Below, piece by piece: positions 17,033 through 26,316 of a stretch of 60,068 bases of DNA (position 1 is the stretch's first letter; each line of letters opens with the position of its first letter). The translations under genes were made by a program, and so were the position numbers. A model generated the notes under the pieces. It did not search any database, was not told where the DNA came from, and saw nothing but the letters and a program-made list of their open reading frames with translations. The stretch is from positions 1-60,068 of the forward strand of contig JAKLKQ010000040.1 in NCBI GenBank assembly GCA_023150555.1, read 5' to 3'. Source of the stretch: Planctomycetota bacterium (GTDB lineage Bacteria > Planctomycetota > SZUA-567 > H5-PLA8).

Positions 17033-18253
17033 ATGGCAGCGCATAAACGAAAGATCCTGATCGCCGACGATAACGGAAGTCTGCGCATGGTGCTGCAGGC
17101 GGCCCTGAGCGACAGCTACGACGTGACGGCGGTGGGCGACGGCAAAGCCATGGCCAACGAACTGCGCATCAACAAGTACGACCTGTGTATCTCAGACCTG
17201 AACCTGCCGTGCCAGACGGCGACCCGGGCGCTGCGCGTGACCGAGACCGCGATCATTGGCAAGCACCAGATCGACGGGTTCGGCGTACCTACGCTGATCG
17301 TCACCGGCATGTCGGAGGAGGACGAGGAATACAAGATGGCGCGGCGCATGGTCAATGTGATCGACGTGCTTTCCAAGCCCGTGGATCTGTTCATGCTGCG
17401 CCGGCGCGTTGCGGAGATCCTGAAAACCGGCGACGTAGCCGAGAAGTCCGCGCCCGTGGCCCTGCCCGTCCCCGAGCCCGGCAGGATCCTGATTGCCGAC
17501 GACGACCCGGACGTGCGCAAGCTGCTGGCGAGCGTGCTCGAGCAGCGCGGCTTCCAGACCAGGGCCTGCGCGAACCTGTCCGAGACCTTCCGCCTCTGCA
17601 AGGAGACCGCCTTCGACTGTATCCTGCTGGACTACGTCTTCGAGGACGGCACGGCTGAGGAGTTCCTGGCGCGCGTGCGCAGCGAAGACGTTTCCGCGCC
17701 GCCGATCCTGGTGATCAGCGGCTTCGCCGACGCGCTGACGCCCGAACGCTTCCATGCCTATCCGCTGGTGAAGGGCATTATCGCGAAGCCCTTCGACTTC
17801 GCGAAGCTGATCTTCGCGATCCGGCCCTACATGCCGGGCGAGACCAAGGTCGTGGCGCCGTCGCAAACCTTCAGCGCCGCGGCGTCGCAGGTCTGCGCGC
17901 ACGTAGTAGCGCCGGAGGCCTACGACCGCCAGGCCGTGCTGGAGCAGGTCTTCGGCGACGAAGCCATGGTCGCCGAGTTGCAGCACTCGTTCCTCGAGGA
18001 CTGGCCGGGCATGCAGAAGGACTTGCGCAAGGCCGTCGAATGCCGCGACGGAGAGGCCATCGAGTTCATGGCACACAAGATCAACAGCTCTCTGACGTTC
18101 TTCCGCGCGCGCGAGGCCTCGATGGCCGCCAAGGAGCTGGAGCGCATTGGGCGAACGAGGTCCTACGAGGAACTCGATCGCCGGTTCACGAAGCTGATGG
18201 ACCAGATGCAGCGCCTGGAAGAGGCGTTCACTCAGGACGGCGTGCGGAGCTGA
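17033..18253 (+). CDS. Tandem-receiver plus HPt phosphorelay protein
   Basis: 406 aa. Receiver 1 (residues 6-130) has Asp12-Asp13 and phospho-acceptor Asp55 (CISDLNLP). Receiver 2 (150-268) has the acidic cluster ADDDPD, Asp200 (ILLDYVF) and Lys252 (IIAKPFD). The C-terminal HPt helix bundle (about 295-400) has His348 in FMAHKINSSLTFFRA. There is no kinase, DNA-binding or enzymatic output domain, so it should shuttle phosphate between a distant hybrid kinase and other receivers. Candidates are the receiver protein 44 bases downstream and the divergent NtrC-type regulator. GGGAGGGTACAACG precedes the ATG. It probably forms an operon with the next gene. Confidence 0.9.
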   Translation: MAAHKRKILIADDNGSLRMVLQAALSDSYDVTAVGDGKAMANELRINKYDLCISDLNLPCQTATRALRVTETAIIGKHQIDGFGVPTLIVTGMSEEDEEYKMARRMVNVIDVLSKPVDLFMLRRRVAEILKTGDVAEKSAPVALPVPEPGRILIADDDPDVRKLLASVLEQRGFQTRACANLSETFRLCKETAFDCILLDYVFEDGTAEEFLARVRSEDVSAPPILVISGFADALTPERFHAYPLVKGIIAKPFDFAKLIFAIRPYMPGETKVVAPSQTFSAAASQVCAHVVAPEAYDRQAVLEQVFGDEAMVAELQHSFLEDWPGMQKDLRKAVECRDGEAIEFMAHKINSSLTFFRAREASMAAKELERIGRTRSYEELDRRFTKLMDQMQRLEEAFTQDGVRS

Positions 18254-18297
18254 CGCTCGCGCCGAGCCGCGTATACCGACGTACCGGGAGACGGATT

Positions 18298-18924
18298 ATG
18301 GAAATCCTGATTGCCGAAGACGACGCGACCGCGCAAAAGGTTCTGGAAAACTGCGTGAGGCGCTGGGGCTATGAACCGCGTACGGCCAGGAACGGCGCCG
18401 AAGCGTGCGATATCCTCCTGGACCCGAAGGGTCCGGACCTGGCGATCCTCGATTGCCTGATGCCGGTGATGAACGGCCTGGACGTCTGCCGCAAAGTTCG
18501 CGGCACGCGCGTCGCCGATCCGCCGTACCTGATCCTGCTGACCGGTAAGGACGCGAAGGAAGACGTCGTCTGCGGCCTGGAAGCGGGCGCGGACGACTAC
18601 CTCACCAAGCCCTTCCACAACCAGGAGCTCCACGCGCGGATCAAGACCGGCGTGCGCCTGCTGAACATGCGCATGCGCCTGTCCGACCGCATCAAGCAGC
18701 TGGAGGACGCGCTGCTTCGCATCAAGATCCTGCAGGGGTTGCTGCCGATGTGCGCTTGGTGCAAGAAGGTCCGCAACGACAGCCACTACTGGCAACAGGT
18801 CGAGACGTACATCTCCGAGCACAGCGACATCCGCTTTACGCACTGCATCTGTCCGGACTGCCTAAAGCGGGAGCAGGCGAAGATCACCGGGAAGCGGCTG
18901 GAAAGCGCGGGGATGGGCAAGTGA
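18298..18924 (+). CDS. Response regulator with C-terminal four-cysteine domain
   Basis: 208 aa from ATG 18298, with GGAGA upstream. The receiver occupies residues 1-120 with Glu7-Asp8-Asp9, phospho-acceptor Asp52 (ILDCLMP) and Lys104 (YLTKPF). A helical linker (125-148) leads to a small domain with Cys152/Cys155 (LPMCAWCKKVRND) and Cys185/Cys188 (CICPDC). This is a recurring, probably zinc-binding tail seen on bacterial receiver and PAS proteins, with no established function. There is no DNA-binding domain. It follows the REC-REC-HPt gene and is likely part of the same phosphorelay. It converges on the next gene with stops 21 bases apart. Confidence 0.9.
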   Translation: MEILIAEDDATAQKVLENCVRRWGYEPRTARNGAEACDILLDPKGPDLAILDCLMPVMNGLDVCRKVRGTRVADPPYLILLTGKDAKEDVVCGLEAGADDYLTKPFHNQELHARIKTGVRLLNMRMRLSDRIKQLEDALLRIKILQGLLPMCAWCKKVRNDSHYWQQVETYISEHSDIRFTHCICPDCLKREQAKITGKRLESAGMGK

Positions 18925-18945
18925 TACCCATCCCGCGCCGCGGGG

Positions 18946-21900
18946 CTAGAATTTGACCTGCTTGGCCTTGCCGGTCTTGTCCACCTTCGAGCGGTAATTG
19001 AGCAGGCGCTCGCCACCGAAGCCCGTGCCGTCGATGTCGATAATCACGCGCGCCGTCACGTCCACCCCCGGAGTCGGATGATCCGCGTTGTCCATGCCTA
19101 TGGCAAGCCACGTGGCACGGTAGTCGCCCTTCTGCAGAGACAGCTTCCAGGTCCATGCGTTCAGATTCTTCTTAAACTTCAGCGAGAACTTGCTCTTTTC
19201 GTTGACGCCCTTGCCCTTCGGGTCCAGCGTCATCGCCACCGCGACGCCGTCCACGTCGATCTGCACGTCCTGGCCGCCAGGCACGAAGTTCAGCGGAAGG
19301 TCGATGGTGCCGTTGGCCTTACCCTTGTCCGAGAGCGGCTTACCGAAGTTCACCGACAGCAGCATCTTGTCGACGGCCAGGCTTTCGAGCACGGTTACGG
19401 TTACGGACGTGACGACTTCGCCGCCCAGTCCGTCGCTGATTGTAAGGACGACGGTGTAAACGCCAGGCGCGGCGTAGATGTGGCTGGGCGCCGGCGACGA
19501 GCCGTTCGCCGTGCCGTCGTCCCATTCCCAGTCGTAGAACAGGTCGTCGTCGTCGGGGTCGCTGGCGCCGACCAGGAAGTCCACCGTATCGCCGGGGAAG
19601 ACCACAGGCGGATCGGCAATCAGCGCCGAGTCGATCTTCGGAGCGTTGTTACCGGGCAGCGGGTTGACGGTGATGGTGATCGTTTCCTGGTCGGTCAGCA
19701 GGCTGTCGCTGACGATGAAGGTCACGATGAAATCGCCCAACTGTCCAGCCGCAGGCGTCCAGGAGAATTCTCCGGTGTCGGGGTCCAGCGTCGCGCCCGA
19801 CGGCAGCCCGGTGGCGCTGTAAGTGAGGATGTCGTCCTCCGGATCGGTGGCGGTGATGGTAAAGGAGAGGTTGGAGAGGACAGTCACGCTCTTGTCGCCG
19901 ATCGCGGCGAGCGAGGGAGCTTGGTTGGGCGTGGCCGTCACGGTGAACGACCAGACGTCGCCGGTCACGGTGCCGTTGGCATTCTTCGTGTCGATGCGCC
20001 AGTAGTAGGTCTGGCTGTTCGTCAGCGCGCCGGGTTCGAAAGACGTTCCGGCCTGGTTGCCCACGAAGATTCCGGCAGTGCTCGTGCTTGCGTTGGCGAC
20101 GGCCGTCTGGTCCGTGCCGAAATAGACGTCGTAGCTGTCGGCGCGGAAGGCGGCGTCCCAGCTCGGGTTCTTGTTCACGGGCACTCCGGTGGCGGTGTCG
20201 GCCGGGTCGGGACCGGACGCCTTGTCCGGGAAGAGCAGGCCGGTGACGTCAACGCGCTGGAAGACCACCAGTCCGCGGTAGTCGGTGGGGCTGGGGCGCA
20301 TCGCCTGCAGGATGTCCAGCCAGCCCTTGCCCGAGGTCTGGTCCTTGTAGATCGCCGGCGCCGCGCACGGCCACCAGGTGGCCATGCCTTCGGTGCTGCT
20401 GATGGCGTAGTTCGAGAGATCGACAAGCGCGCCGGTGTCGTGCGAGGCATCGAAGCTGCCGCCGCGCATGATGCGCATGGCGCTGGCCATGTCGTAGTAG
20501 TTGACCTCGCTGGCCGTCGGATCGTACGGCGTCAGGCCCAACGCCTTGTACATGAACACGGGGATGGCCAGGTTGGAAGCTCCGTCGGTGGCCAGCGACG
20601 GCGTGAAGCTGTATTCGTTCAAGCTGCCCTGCGAACCGGGGTGCAGGTTCAGTGGCGCCTGCCAGTCGGTGGGGTCGTCCGAGCCCATCGCCGAGGCCGG
20701 GCGGAATTGGTACCACGCGTCGTCGAAGCCGGCCGAACGGCTCAGGCCCGTGCCGTGCCAGCCCAGGTGGATGTTGTCCTTGCTGTCCACCTGGATCTCG
20801 ACCCAGTCGCCCAGCGACTGCTCGCTGACGCCGGTGCCCAGGTCCTTCCACTCGTTGAGCGTGTCGCAGGTGGCGTGGTTCTCGATCCACTTGCCGTTGC
20901 CGACGCCGGCCTCGTTGATCGCCAGCGGGCGCTTGCGGTGCAGGTAGTAGATCTTCCAGTGCCCGCTGCCGCCGGGCGGCCAACCGCCGTGCACGACCAG
21001 CGTGAAGACAACGTGCACGTCGCCGGTGCTGTCGACGGCCACCGAGGGGTATTTGATGCTGCTGTGCGTGGGCAGGGTCAAGCCCGCCAGGTTCTCGACG
21101 GTGCTCCACGTAGCGCCGCCGTCCAGCGAGTAGGTGTAGCCCAGGTTCTGCGGTGAGATGACGTGGACCTCGGTGTCGCTGTACGCCGCGATGTCGGGGC
21201 TGTTGTCGCGCCGCCCGCCGTTAGCGCCGGTGTCCACGATTGTGCTTAGGCCGCCGGGGGCCCAGCCAGCACCCTTCAGCCAGCGCCGGTAATAGAGGTT
21301 CCCGCCGTGCTCCCAGACGATGTGCACGGCGCCGGAGCTTGCGGCGATGGCCACGAACGACTCGGTGTCGACGTGCGAACTGTCGGAGATTTCGGTGAAG
21401 CTGCTGGCGTCCCAGGTGACGGCTCCGGTGGCCGGATCGCGCGCGCTGCTGCGCTGGTACCAGATCTTCTCCGCCTCGGGATCGTGCCAGACCGCATGCA
21501 GCACGCCGTCGGCGGTGGCGACGACGTTCGAGCCGTGGTTGCCCGCCGTCGCGTACGCGCCGGTGACGTCGGAATCGAAGTGCGACCGCGCCAGGTAAAG
21601 CGGCGTCTGGCCGTATTCGAGCACGAAGACGTAGTCGGTGAACGTCGTCAGCAGCGTGCCGTTCACCGTGTCGGACCAGAACGACCACGTCACGCTCGTG
21701 GCGCCTAGCGGGAAGTCGAAGCCGTTCTTGTCGTGGCTGATCGCCGCCGCGCCGGGGGCGACCAGGCTGTCGAGCAACGAATCCATGGGTTCGTCGTCGG
21801 CGTTGATGCTCGTCTCGCCCTCGCTGAGTTCCAGCGCCAGTAGCACGTCGTCCATCAGCAGGATGGACATGTCGTAATCGTTGGTCGATCCGGACCATCC

Positions 21901-22791
21901 CGTGACATGAATCAGGTAATCGCCGGCGGTAACCGGCACCACGATGCTCTCGTTGTCGTTTCCGGATTCGGACTTGGCGACCTCGCCGCCCTGGATCCAT
22001 CCGTTGGGCGCATTGGCTGTCGCGTTGTAGACGTACAGGTCCAGGTCGCTGCCGCCGTCGCCGGGCGTAAAGTAAAGGTCCACGCGCAGCGTGGTGGCGC
22101 TGGGCACGTTGATTACGAACCAGTCTTCGTCGTCTTCGTCGTCGATGCTCAGGTTCGGGTAGTAGCCCGGCACGGTGAACGCGTCGTCGGTGGCGTTGGT
22201 CGGATTGGTGGGGTCCTCGTTGGGCTCGAAGGCGTCGGGACCAGCGGTGGTGTCGCGCGTAGCGGCTTTCGCCGGTTCGGCTGGAAGCGCGGCCAACTGC
22301 GCCGTCAATTCGGCTTCTTCGTCTGCGTTTTGCAGCACGATCTGTTCGGCGCTCTCCGGATCGGCGCACAGCGCCAGGTCGCGCGCCTTGCGCAGACTGT
22401 AGAGCCTGGACTCGAGGGCCTTCCGTGGGGCCGGCGCGCCGAAGGCGGCGTGTTTGGCCTCCGCTCGCTCGCGGCGCTGCAACTCGCGCTGGCTGGGCCG
22501 CGAAAGCGTCTCGCGCCAACGCAGGTCGGCCTTCAGGCGCTCGCTGGCGTGCAGGCCGATCCCCGGCGCTTGCTTCGCGGCGGCGGGCCTCTGCTCGGTG
22601 GTCGGCGCATCGGCGACGGTGTGAACGGCAGGTGCTTCGGCTGCTTCGACCGGTGCAGAGGCAGGCGCGGTGCGTTCGGAGTGCGGACGTTCGGCCGTGC
22701 GCGAAGGTTCAACGCTTTGCGTTAGCCAGCACGCGGCGGCTGCCGCTAGAAGGACCAAGGCCGCGCCAGTGAGTAGATGCCGCTGATTCAC
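18946..22791 (-). CDS. Large exported multi-domain protein (PPC, propeller, Ig/cadherin, PKD)
   Basis: 1281 aa from GTG 22791, chosen for the GAGG site 7 bases upstream; the frame extends to a TTG with no ribosome site. An N-terminal hydrophobic anchor or signal (LLTGAALVLLAAAAACWL) is followed by an Ala/Glu-rich helical region. Next comes a PPC-type domain (DEDWFVINVPSATTLRVDLY, DLDLYVYN), then propeller-like repeats with BNR character (LHAVWHDPEAEKIWYQRSS, GATWSTVENL) and a fibronectin-like section (QTYYWRID). Cadherin-like (LSFTITATDPEDDILTYSAT) and PKD (YDWEWDDG, APGVYTVVLTISDG) domains follow. It ends in the beta-rich module shared with two other exported proteins here. It is probably a cell-surface protein; no catalytic site is evident. 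Confidence 0.82.
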   Translation of the reverse strand: MNQRHLLTGAALVLLAAAAACWLTQSVEPSRTAERPHSERTAPASAPVEAAEAPAVHTVADAPTTEQRPAAAKQAPGIGLHASERLKADLRWRETLSRPSQRELQRRERAEAKHAAFGAPAPRKALESRLYSLRKARDLALCADPESAEQIVLQNADEEAELTAQLAALPAEPAKAATRDTTAGPDAFEPNEDPTNPTNATDDAFTVPGYYPNLSIDDEDDEDWFVINVPSATTLRVDLYFTPGDGGSDLDLYVYNATANAPNGWIQGGEVAKSESGNDNESIVVPVTAGDYLIHVTGWSGSTNDYDMSILLMDDVLLALELSEGETSINADDEPMDSLLDSLVAPGAAAISHDKNGFDFPLGATSVTWSFWSDTVNGTLLTTFTDYVFVLEYGQTPLYLARSHFDSDVTGAYATAGNHGSNVVATADGVLHAVWHDPEAEKIWYQRSSARDPATGAVTWDASSFTEISDSSHVDTESFVAIAASSGAVHIVWEHGGNLYYRRWLKGAGWAPGGLSTIVDTGANGGRRDNSPDIAAYSDTEVHVISPQNLGYTYSLDGGATWSTVENLAGLTLPTHSSIKYPSVAVDSTGDVHVVFTLVVHGGWPPGGSGHWKIYYLHRKRPLAINEAGVGNGKWIENHATCDTLNEWKDLGTGVSEQSLGDWVEIQVDSKDNIHLGWHGTGLSRSAGFDDAWYQFRPASAMGSDDPTDWQAPLNLHPGSQGSLNEYSFTPSLATDGASNLAIPVFMYKALGLTPYDPTASEVNYYDMASAMRIMRGGSFDASHDTGALVDLSNYAISSTEGMATWWPCAAPAIYKDQTSGKGWLDILQAMRPSPTDYRGLVVFQRVDVTGLLFPDKASGPDPADTATGVPVNKNPSWDAAFRADSYDVYFGTDQTAVANASTSTAGIFVGNQAGTSFEPGALTNSQTYYWRIDTKNANGTVTGDVWSFTVTATPNQAPSLAAIGDKSVTVLSNLSFTITATDPEDDILTYSATGLPSGATLDPDTGEFSWTPAAGQLGDFIVTFIVSDSLLTDQETITITVNPLPGNNAPKIDSALIADPPVVFPGDTVDFLVGASDPDDDDLFYDWEWDDGTANGSSPAPSHIYAAPGVYTVVLTISDGLGGEVVTSVTVTVLESLAVDKMLLSVNFGKPLSDKGKANGTIDLPLNFVPGGQDVQIDVDGVAVAMTLDPKGKGVNEKSKFSLKFKKNLNAWTWKLSLQKGDYRATWLAIGMDNADHPTPGVDVTARVIIDIDGTGFGGERLLNYRSKVDKTGKAKQVKF

Positions 22792-23006
22792 GTAAACACC
22801 TCGACCGGTTCGGGGAGCACGGGTTCCGATGAAAGACGAATCAGGCAAAGGAATTAACGATCAAAAGATCTACTCCTTTCCGGCATTCCGAAAGGTTCCT
22901 TTTACCTGTTTGCAGCTCTAAGCGTATGAATGAGCGGAGGTTGGGGCAACCTTTTAATTTTCCCATTTACCACACAACGTGCGTTGGCCATTGCCTTTGT
23001 ATAAAT

Positions 23007-23945
23007 TCAGGCGTTGGCGCGGTACCACGCGATGGTTTGTTTCAGGCCATCCTCGAGGCTGGTCCGTGCGGTAAAGCCGAAGCGTTCGCGCGCGCGCGCG
23101 GTGTCGAGGCAGCGGCGCGGCTGGCCGTCGGGCTGCTTCGGGTCCCAGACGAGTTTCCCCGCGAAGCCGGTTAGCTTCGCGATCAACTCGGCGAGGTCGC
23201 GAATGGTGATCTCGCGGCCCGCGCCCAGGTTAACGGGATCGGGGTCGTCGTAGCTCGCCGTGGCGCGCGCGATGCCTTCGGCGCAGTCATCGACGTACAG
23301 GAACTCGCGGCTGGCCTTGCCCGTGCCCCAGCAGGGGACTTCCTTCGCGCCGCGCGATTGCGCCTCGATGCATTTGCGGATCAGCGCGGGGATGACGTGA
23401 CTGCTCTTCAGGTCGAAGTTATCGGCGGGCCCGTAGAGGTTCACGGGCAGCAGGTAGATGCCGTTGAGTCCGTACTGCTGGCGATAGGCCTGCAGCATCA
23501 CGAGCAGGGCCTTCTTCGCGACGCCGTACGGCGCGTTGGTCTCCTCGGGGTAGCCGTTCCAGAGGTCCTCTTCCTTGAACGGCACGGGCGTGAACTTCGG
23601 GTACGCGCAGATGGTGCCGACCTGAACGAACTTCTCGAGCTTGCGCGCGCGCGCTTCCTCGATCAGGTGCAAGCCCATGGCCATGTTCGCGTAGAAGAAA
23701 CGCCCGGGGTTTTCGCGGTTGGCGCCGATGCCGCCGACTTCCGCGGCCAGGTGCACGACGACCTGCGGCTTTGCGTCGTCGTACAGCCTGCGCACGGCCT
23801 CGGGCTGCGTGAGGTCGTAGTCCTTGCGGCGCGGCACGAAAAGCTCCGCGGCGCCCGCGGCCTTCAGCTTCGCGCACAGCGGCTTGCCTAGGAACCCGGT
23901 ACCGCCGGTGACGACGATGCGTTTGCCCCGGATCGCGTCGGCCAT
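23007..23945 (-). CDS. fcl: GDP-L-fucose synthase
   Basis: 312 aa, of usual family length. The Rossmann motif is [36 protein letters not shown] and [14 protein letters not shown] (Tyr140, Lys144) are family signatures, with Thr or Ser of the GTICAYP strand completing the catalytic triad. It carries out 3,5-epimerisation and 4-reduction of GDP-4-keto-6-deoxymannose to GDP-L-fucose, using NADPH, in the cytosol. It begins one base after the stop of gmd, its pathway partner, so the two form an operon. The product would feed fucosylated surface glycans. ATG 23945 is the only sensible start. Confidence 0.95.
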   Translation of the reverse strand: MADAIRGKRIVVTGGTGFLGKPLCAKLKAAGAAELFVPRRKDYDLTQPEAVRRLYDDAKPQVVVHLAAEVGGIGANRENPGRFFYANMAMGLHLIEEARARKLEKFVQVGTICAYPKFTPVPFKEEDLWNGYPEETNAPYGVAKKALLVMLQAYRQQYGLNGIYLLPVNLYGPADNFDLKSSHVIPALIRKCIEAQSRGAKEVPCWGTGKASREFLYVDDCAEGIARATASYDDPDPVNLGAGREITIRDLAELIAKLTGFAGKLVWDPKQPDGQPRRCLDTARARERFGFTARTSLEDGLKQTIAWYRANA

Positions 23946-23946
23946 G

Positions 23947-24987
23947 CTATTCGTACTCGGTCTTGTGAACGCGGTGCCCGGCCTGGTGCAGGATCTTTTC
24001 CTGTTCGGCGAGCTTCAGGTCGGCTTCGACCATCATCTTTACCAGCTTCTTGAAGGTGACCTTGGGCTTCCACTTCAGCGTCTTGCGCGCGTGAGAAGCG
24101 TCGCCCAGCAGCAGGTCGACTTCGGCGGGGCGCAGGTAGCGGTCGTCCTGCTCGACGTGCTTCTTCCAGTCGAGTTTCAGCAGGCCGAAGGCCTCGTCGA
24201 GCAGCTCGCGGACGCTGTGCGTCTGTCCAGTCGCGATCACGTAGTCGCCGGGCTTTTTCTGCTGCAGCATCAGCCACATGGCCTCGACGTAGTCGCCAGC
24301 GAAGCCCCAGTCGCGGCGCGCGTCGAGGTTGCCGAGGTAGAGCTTCTTCTGCAGGCCCAGCTTGATGCGCGTGGCGGCGCGGGTGATCTTGCGCGAGACG
24401 AACGTCTCGCCGCGCCGCGGGGACTCGTGGTTGAAGAGGATCCCGTTGCAGGCGAACAGGCCGTAGGCTTCGCGGTAGTTCACCGTCTGCCAGAAGCCGT
24501 AGACCTTCGCGCAGCCGTAGGGGCTGCGCGGGTGGAACGGCGTCTTCTCGGTCTGCGGGGTCTCGACGACCTTGCCGTACATCTCGCTGCTGCTGGCCTG
24601 GTAGAACTTCACCGGGCGGCCGCAGTGGCGGATGGCCTCGAGCAGGTGCAGCACGCCCAGCGCGTCGACTTCGACCGTGTAAACGGGGTTGATGAAGCTG
24701 ACGCCGACGTGCGACTGCGCGCCCAGGTTGTAGATCTCGTCGGGCTGGATCTCCTGCAGCAGCGCGGCGGCGTTGTTGCCGTCGGTCAGGTCCCCGTAGT
24801 GCAGGAACAGCCGCGTGCCGGACTCGTGCGGGTCGCGATAGAGGTGCTCGATGCGGTCGGTGCCGAAAGTGCTGCTGCGGCGGATCACGCCGTGGACCTC
24901 GTAGCCCTTCTTGAGCAGGAGCTCGCTGAGGTAGCTGCCGTCCTGGCCGGTGATGCCGGTCAGCAGGGCCCGCTTGGCCTTGCCCAT
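23947..24987 (-). CDS. gmd: GDP-mannose 4,6-dehydratase
   Basis: 346 aa from ATG 24987, with GAGGAA upstream; a longer in-frame form from 25065 has an unlikely basic leader. [19 protein letters not shown] is the NADP-binding N-terminus and signature. [20 protein letters not shown] and [11 protein letters not shown] (catalytic Tyr and Lys) are as in Gmd, and [16 protein letters not shown] is nearly diagnostic. It converts GDP-D-mannose to GDP-4-keto-6-deoxy-D-mannose, the first step of GDP-fucose, GDP-rhamnose and related sugars. It is transcribed together with fcl, which fixes GDP-L-fucose as the likely end product. It is divergent from the UDP-sugar epimerase at 25144, so sugar-nucleotide genes cluster here. 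Confidence 0.96.
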   Translation of the reverse strand: MGKAKRALLTGITGQDGSYLSELLLKKGYEVHGVIRRSSTFGTDRIEHLYRDPHESGTRLFLHYGDLTDGNNAAALLQEIQPDEIYNLGAQSHVGVSFINPVYTVEVDALGVLHLLEAIRHCGRPVKFYQASSSEMYGKVVETPQTEKTPFHPRSPYGCAKVYGFWQTVNYREAYGLFACNGILFNHESPRRGETFVSRKITRAATRIKLGLQKKLYLGNLDARRDWGFAGDYVEAMWLMLQQKKPGDYVIATGQTHSVRELLDEAFGLLKLDWKKHVEQDDRYLRPAEVDLLLGDASHARKTLKWKPKVTFKKLVKMMVEADLKLAEQEKILHQAGHRVHKTEYE

Positions 24988-25143
24988 GCCCGATTCCTCG
25001 CGCCGAGGGGTCCGCGCCGGAGCACTCATCCCCCGGCCGCGCACCAACTTAGGGCGATACGGCAAAGCGCGCCAGTACGATTTGCGATCCGCGCGGGCGT
25101 GGATCTCGTATAGGATACATCTCCTCTATATAAAGGAGGCGGC

Positions 25144-26094
25144 GTGCGGATCCTGGTCACCGGCGGGGCGGGTTTCATCGGCAGCCACGTGGTCGAACGG
25201 CTACTGGGGCCCGATACGCCCGCCTCGGCCGTCCGCGTGATCGACAACTTCTCGACGGGCTTCCGCGAGAATTTGGCCGGCGCGTTTGGGCGCATCGAGC
25301 TGGTCGATGGCGACTTGCTGGACGATGCCGCGCGCGCGAAGGCGGTGGCGGGCATCGACGCGGTGCTGCATCTGGCCGCGCGCACCAGTGTACCGCGCAG
25401 CATCGAGGATCCGCTGGGCAGCCACCGCAACGGCGCGCACGCGACGCTGCTGTTGCTGGAAAGCGCGCGCGCCGCCGGCGTGAAGCGCTTCGTCTACGCG
25501 AGTTCGAGTTCAGTCTACGGCGAGACGCCCACGCTGCCGAAGACCGAGACGATGCCGCTTGCGCCGAAGTCGCCGTACGCGGCCAGCAAGGCGGCCGGCG
25601 AGCTGTACGTGCGGGCCTACGCGCAGTCGTATGGGCTCGACGCGTGCGCGCTGCGCTACTTCAACGTCTTCGGCCCGCGGCAGAACCCGGACAGCCCGTA
25701 CAGCGGCGTGATCGCGCGCTTCTGCAAGCTCTTCGCGTCAGGAAGCGGCGAGCTGAAGATCCATGGCGACGGCGAGCAGAGCCGCGACTTCACGTACGTG
25801 GAGAACGTGGTTCACGCCAACGTGCTGGCGCTGCGCGCGCCCGGGAACCTGGGCGGCGCGGTGCTGAACGTGGCCTGCGGCGAACGCCACACGCTCAACG
25901 AGATGGTGCGGGAACTCAACCGCCTGGCGGGCGCGGCGCGCAAGCCCGTGCACGGCCCGGACCGTGCCGGCGATGTGCGGCACAGCCTGGCCGACATCGC
26001 GCGCGCAAAAGAGGTGCTGGGCTACCGGCCGCTGGTGAGTTTCGCCGACGGGTTGGCCCGCACGCTGGCGTGGTACGGCACGTCCGCGAAATAG
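25144..26094 (+). CDS. UDP-sugar 4-epimerase, WbpP/TviC-like
   Basis: 316 aa, GTG start immediately after a TATAAAGGAGGCGGC leader. It is an extended short-chain dehydrogenase: ILVTGGAGFIGSHV for NAD binding, HLAARTSVPRSIEDP, catalytic Tyr145 and Lys149 in SPYAASKAAGE, and LRYFNVFGPRQNPDSPYSGV. The VPRSIEDP and RQNPDSPYSGVI stretches are closer to UDP-GlcNAc or UDP-GlcNAcA 4-epimerases than to GalE. It would work with the WbpA-type dehydrogenase at 3.5 kb to make UDP-GalNAcA or a similar uronic sugar. It is divergent from gmd-fcl. Plain UDP-glucose 4-epimerase activity remains possible. Confidence 0.88.
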   Translation: MRILVTGGAGFIGSHVVERLLGPDTPASAVRVIDNFSTGFRENLAGAFGRIELVDGDLLDDAARAKAVAGIDAVLHLAARTSVPRSIEDPLGSHRNGAHATLLLLESARAAGVKRFVYASSSSVYGETPTLPKTETMPLAPKSPYAASKAAGELYVRAYAQSYGLDACALRYFNVFGPRQNPDSPYSGVIARFCKLFASGSGELKIHGDGEQSRDFTYVENVVHANVLALRAPGNLGGAVLNVACGERHTLNEMVRELNRLAGAARKPVHGPDRAGDVRHSLADIARAKEVLGYRPLVSFADGLARTLAWYGTSAK

Positions 26095-26097
26095 CGC

Positions 26098-26316
26098 TTA
26101 CTCGGCGGGTGTTTCGGGATGGTTGTGCAGGGCGGGCGCGGGGCGTCCGCGGTTGTGCGGTCGGGGTTCGTGCAGGCGCGAGTGGCCCCACTCGCCGAGG
26201 CCGATCCACGCGAGCACCGCGATCCAGACCAGCCAGAGCACCAGGAGCACGGTGGAAAGGGCGCCGCGGCCGGGCGCGGGCGTTTCAGGTGCGGCGCGCG
26301 CGCTATTCGTCGGCAT
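26098..26316 (-). CDS. Small single-pass membrane protein coupled to the SurA-like gene
   Basis: 72 aa. One hydrophobic helix (STVLLVLWLVWIAVLAWIGL, residues 20-39) is followed by a His/Pro-rich tail (HSRLHEPRPHNRG). The ATG at 26316 lies inside the end of the upstream foldase gene, overlapping by 14 bases, so translation is probably coupled. No family is recognised. Codon bias is like its neighbours, which supports a real gene, and it ends only 3 bases from the convergent epimerase stop. Function is unknown; it may be an accessory subunit of the foldase or pilus machinery. Confidence 0.6.
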   Translation of the reverse strand: MPTNSARAAPETPAPGRGALSTVLLVLWLVWIAVLAWIGLGEWGHSRLHEPRPHNRGRPAPALHNHPETPAE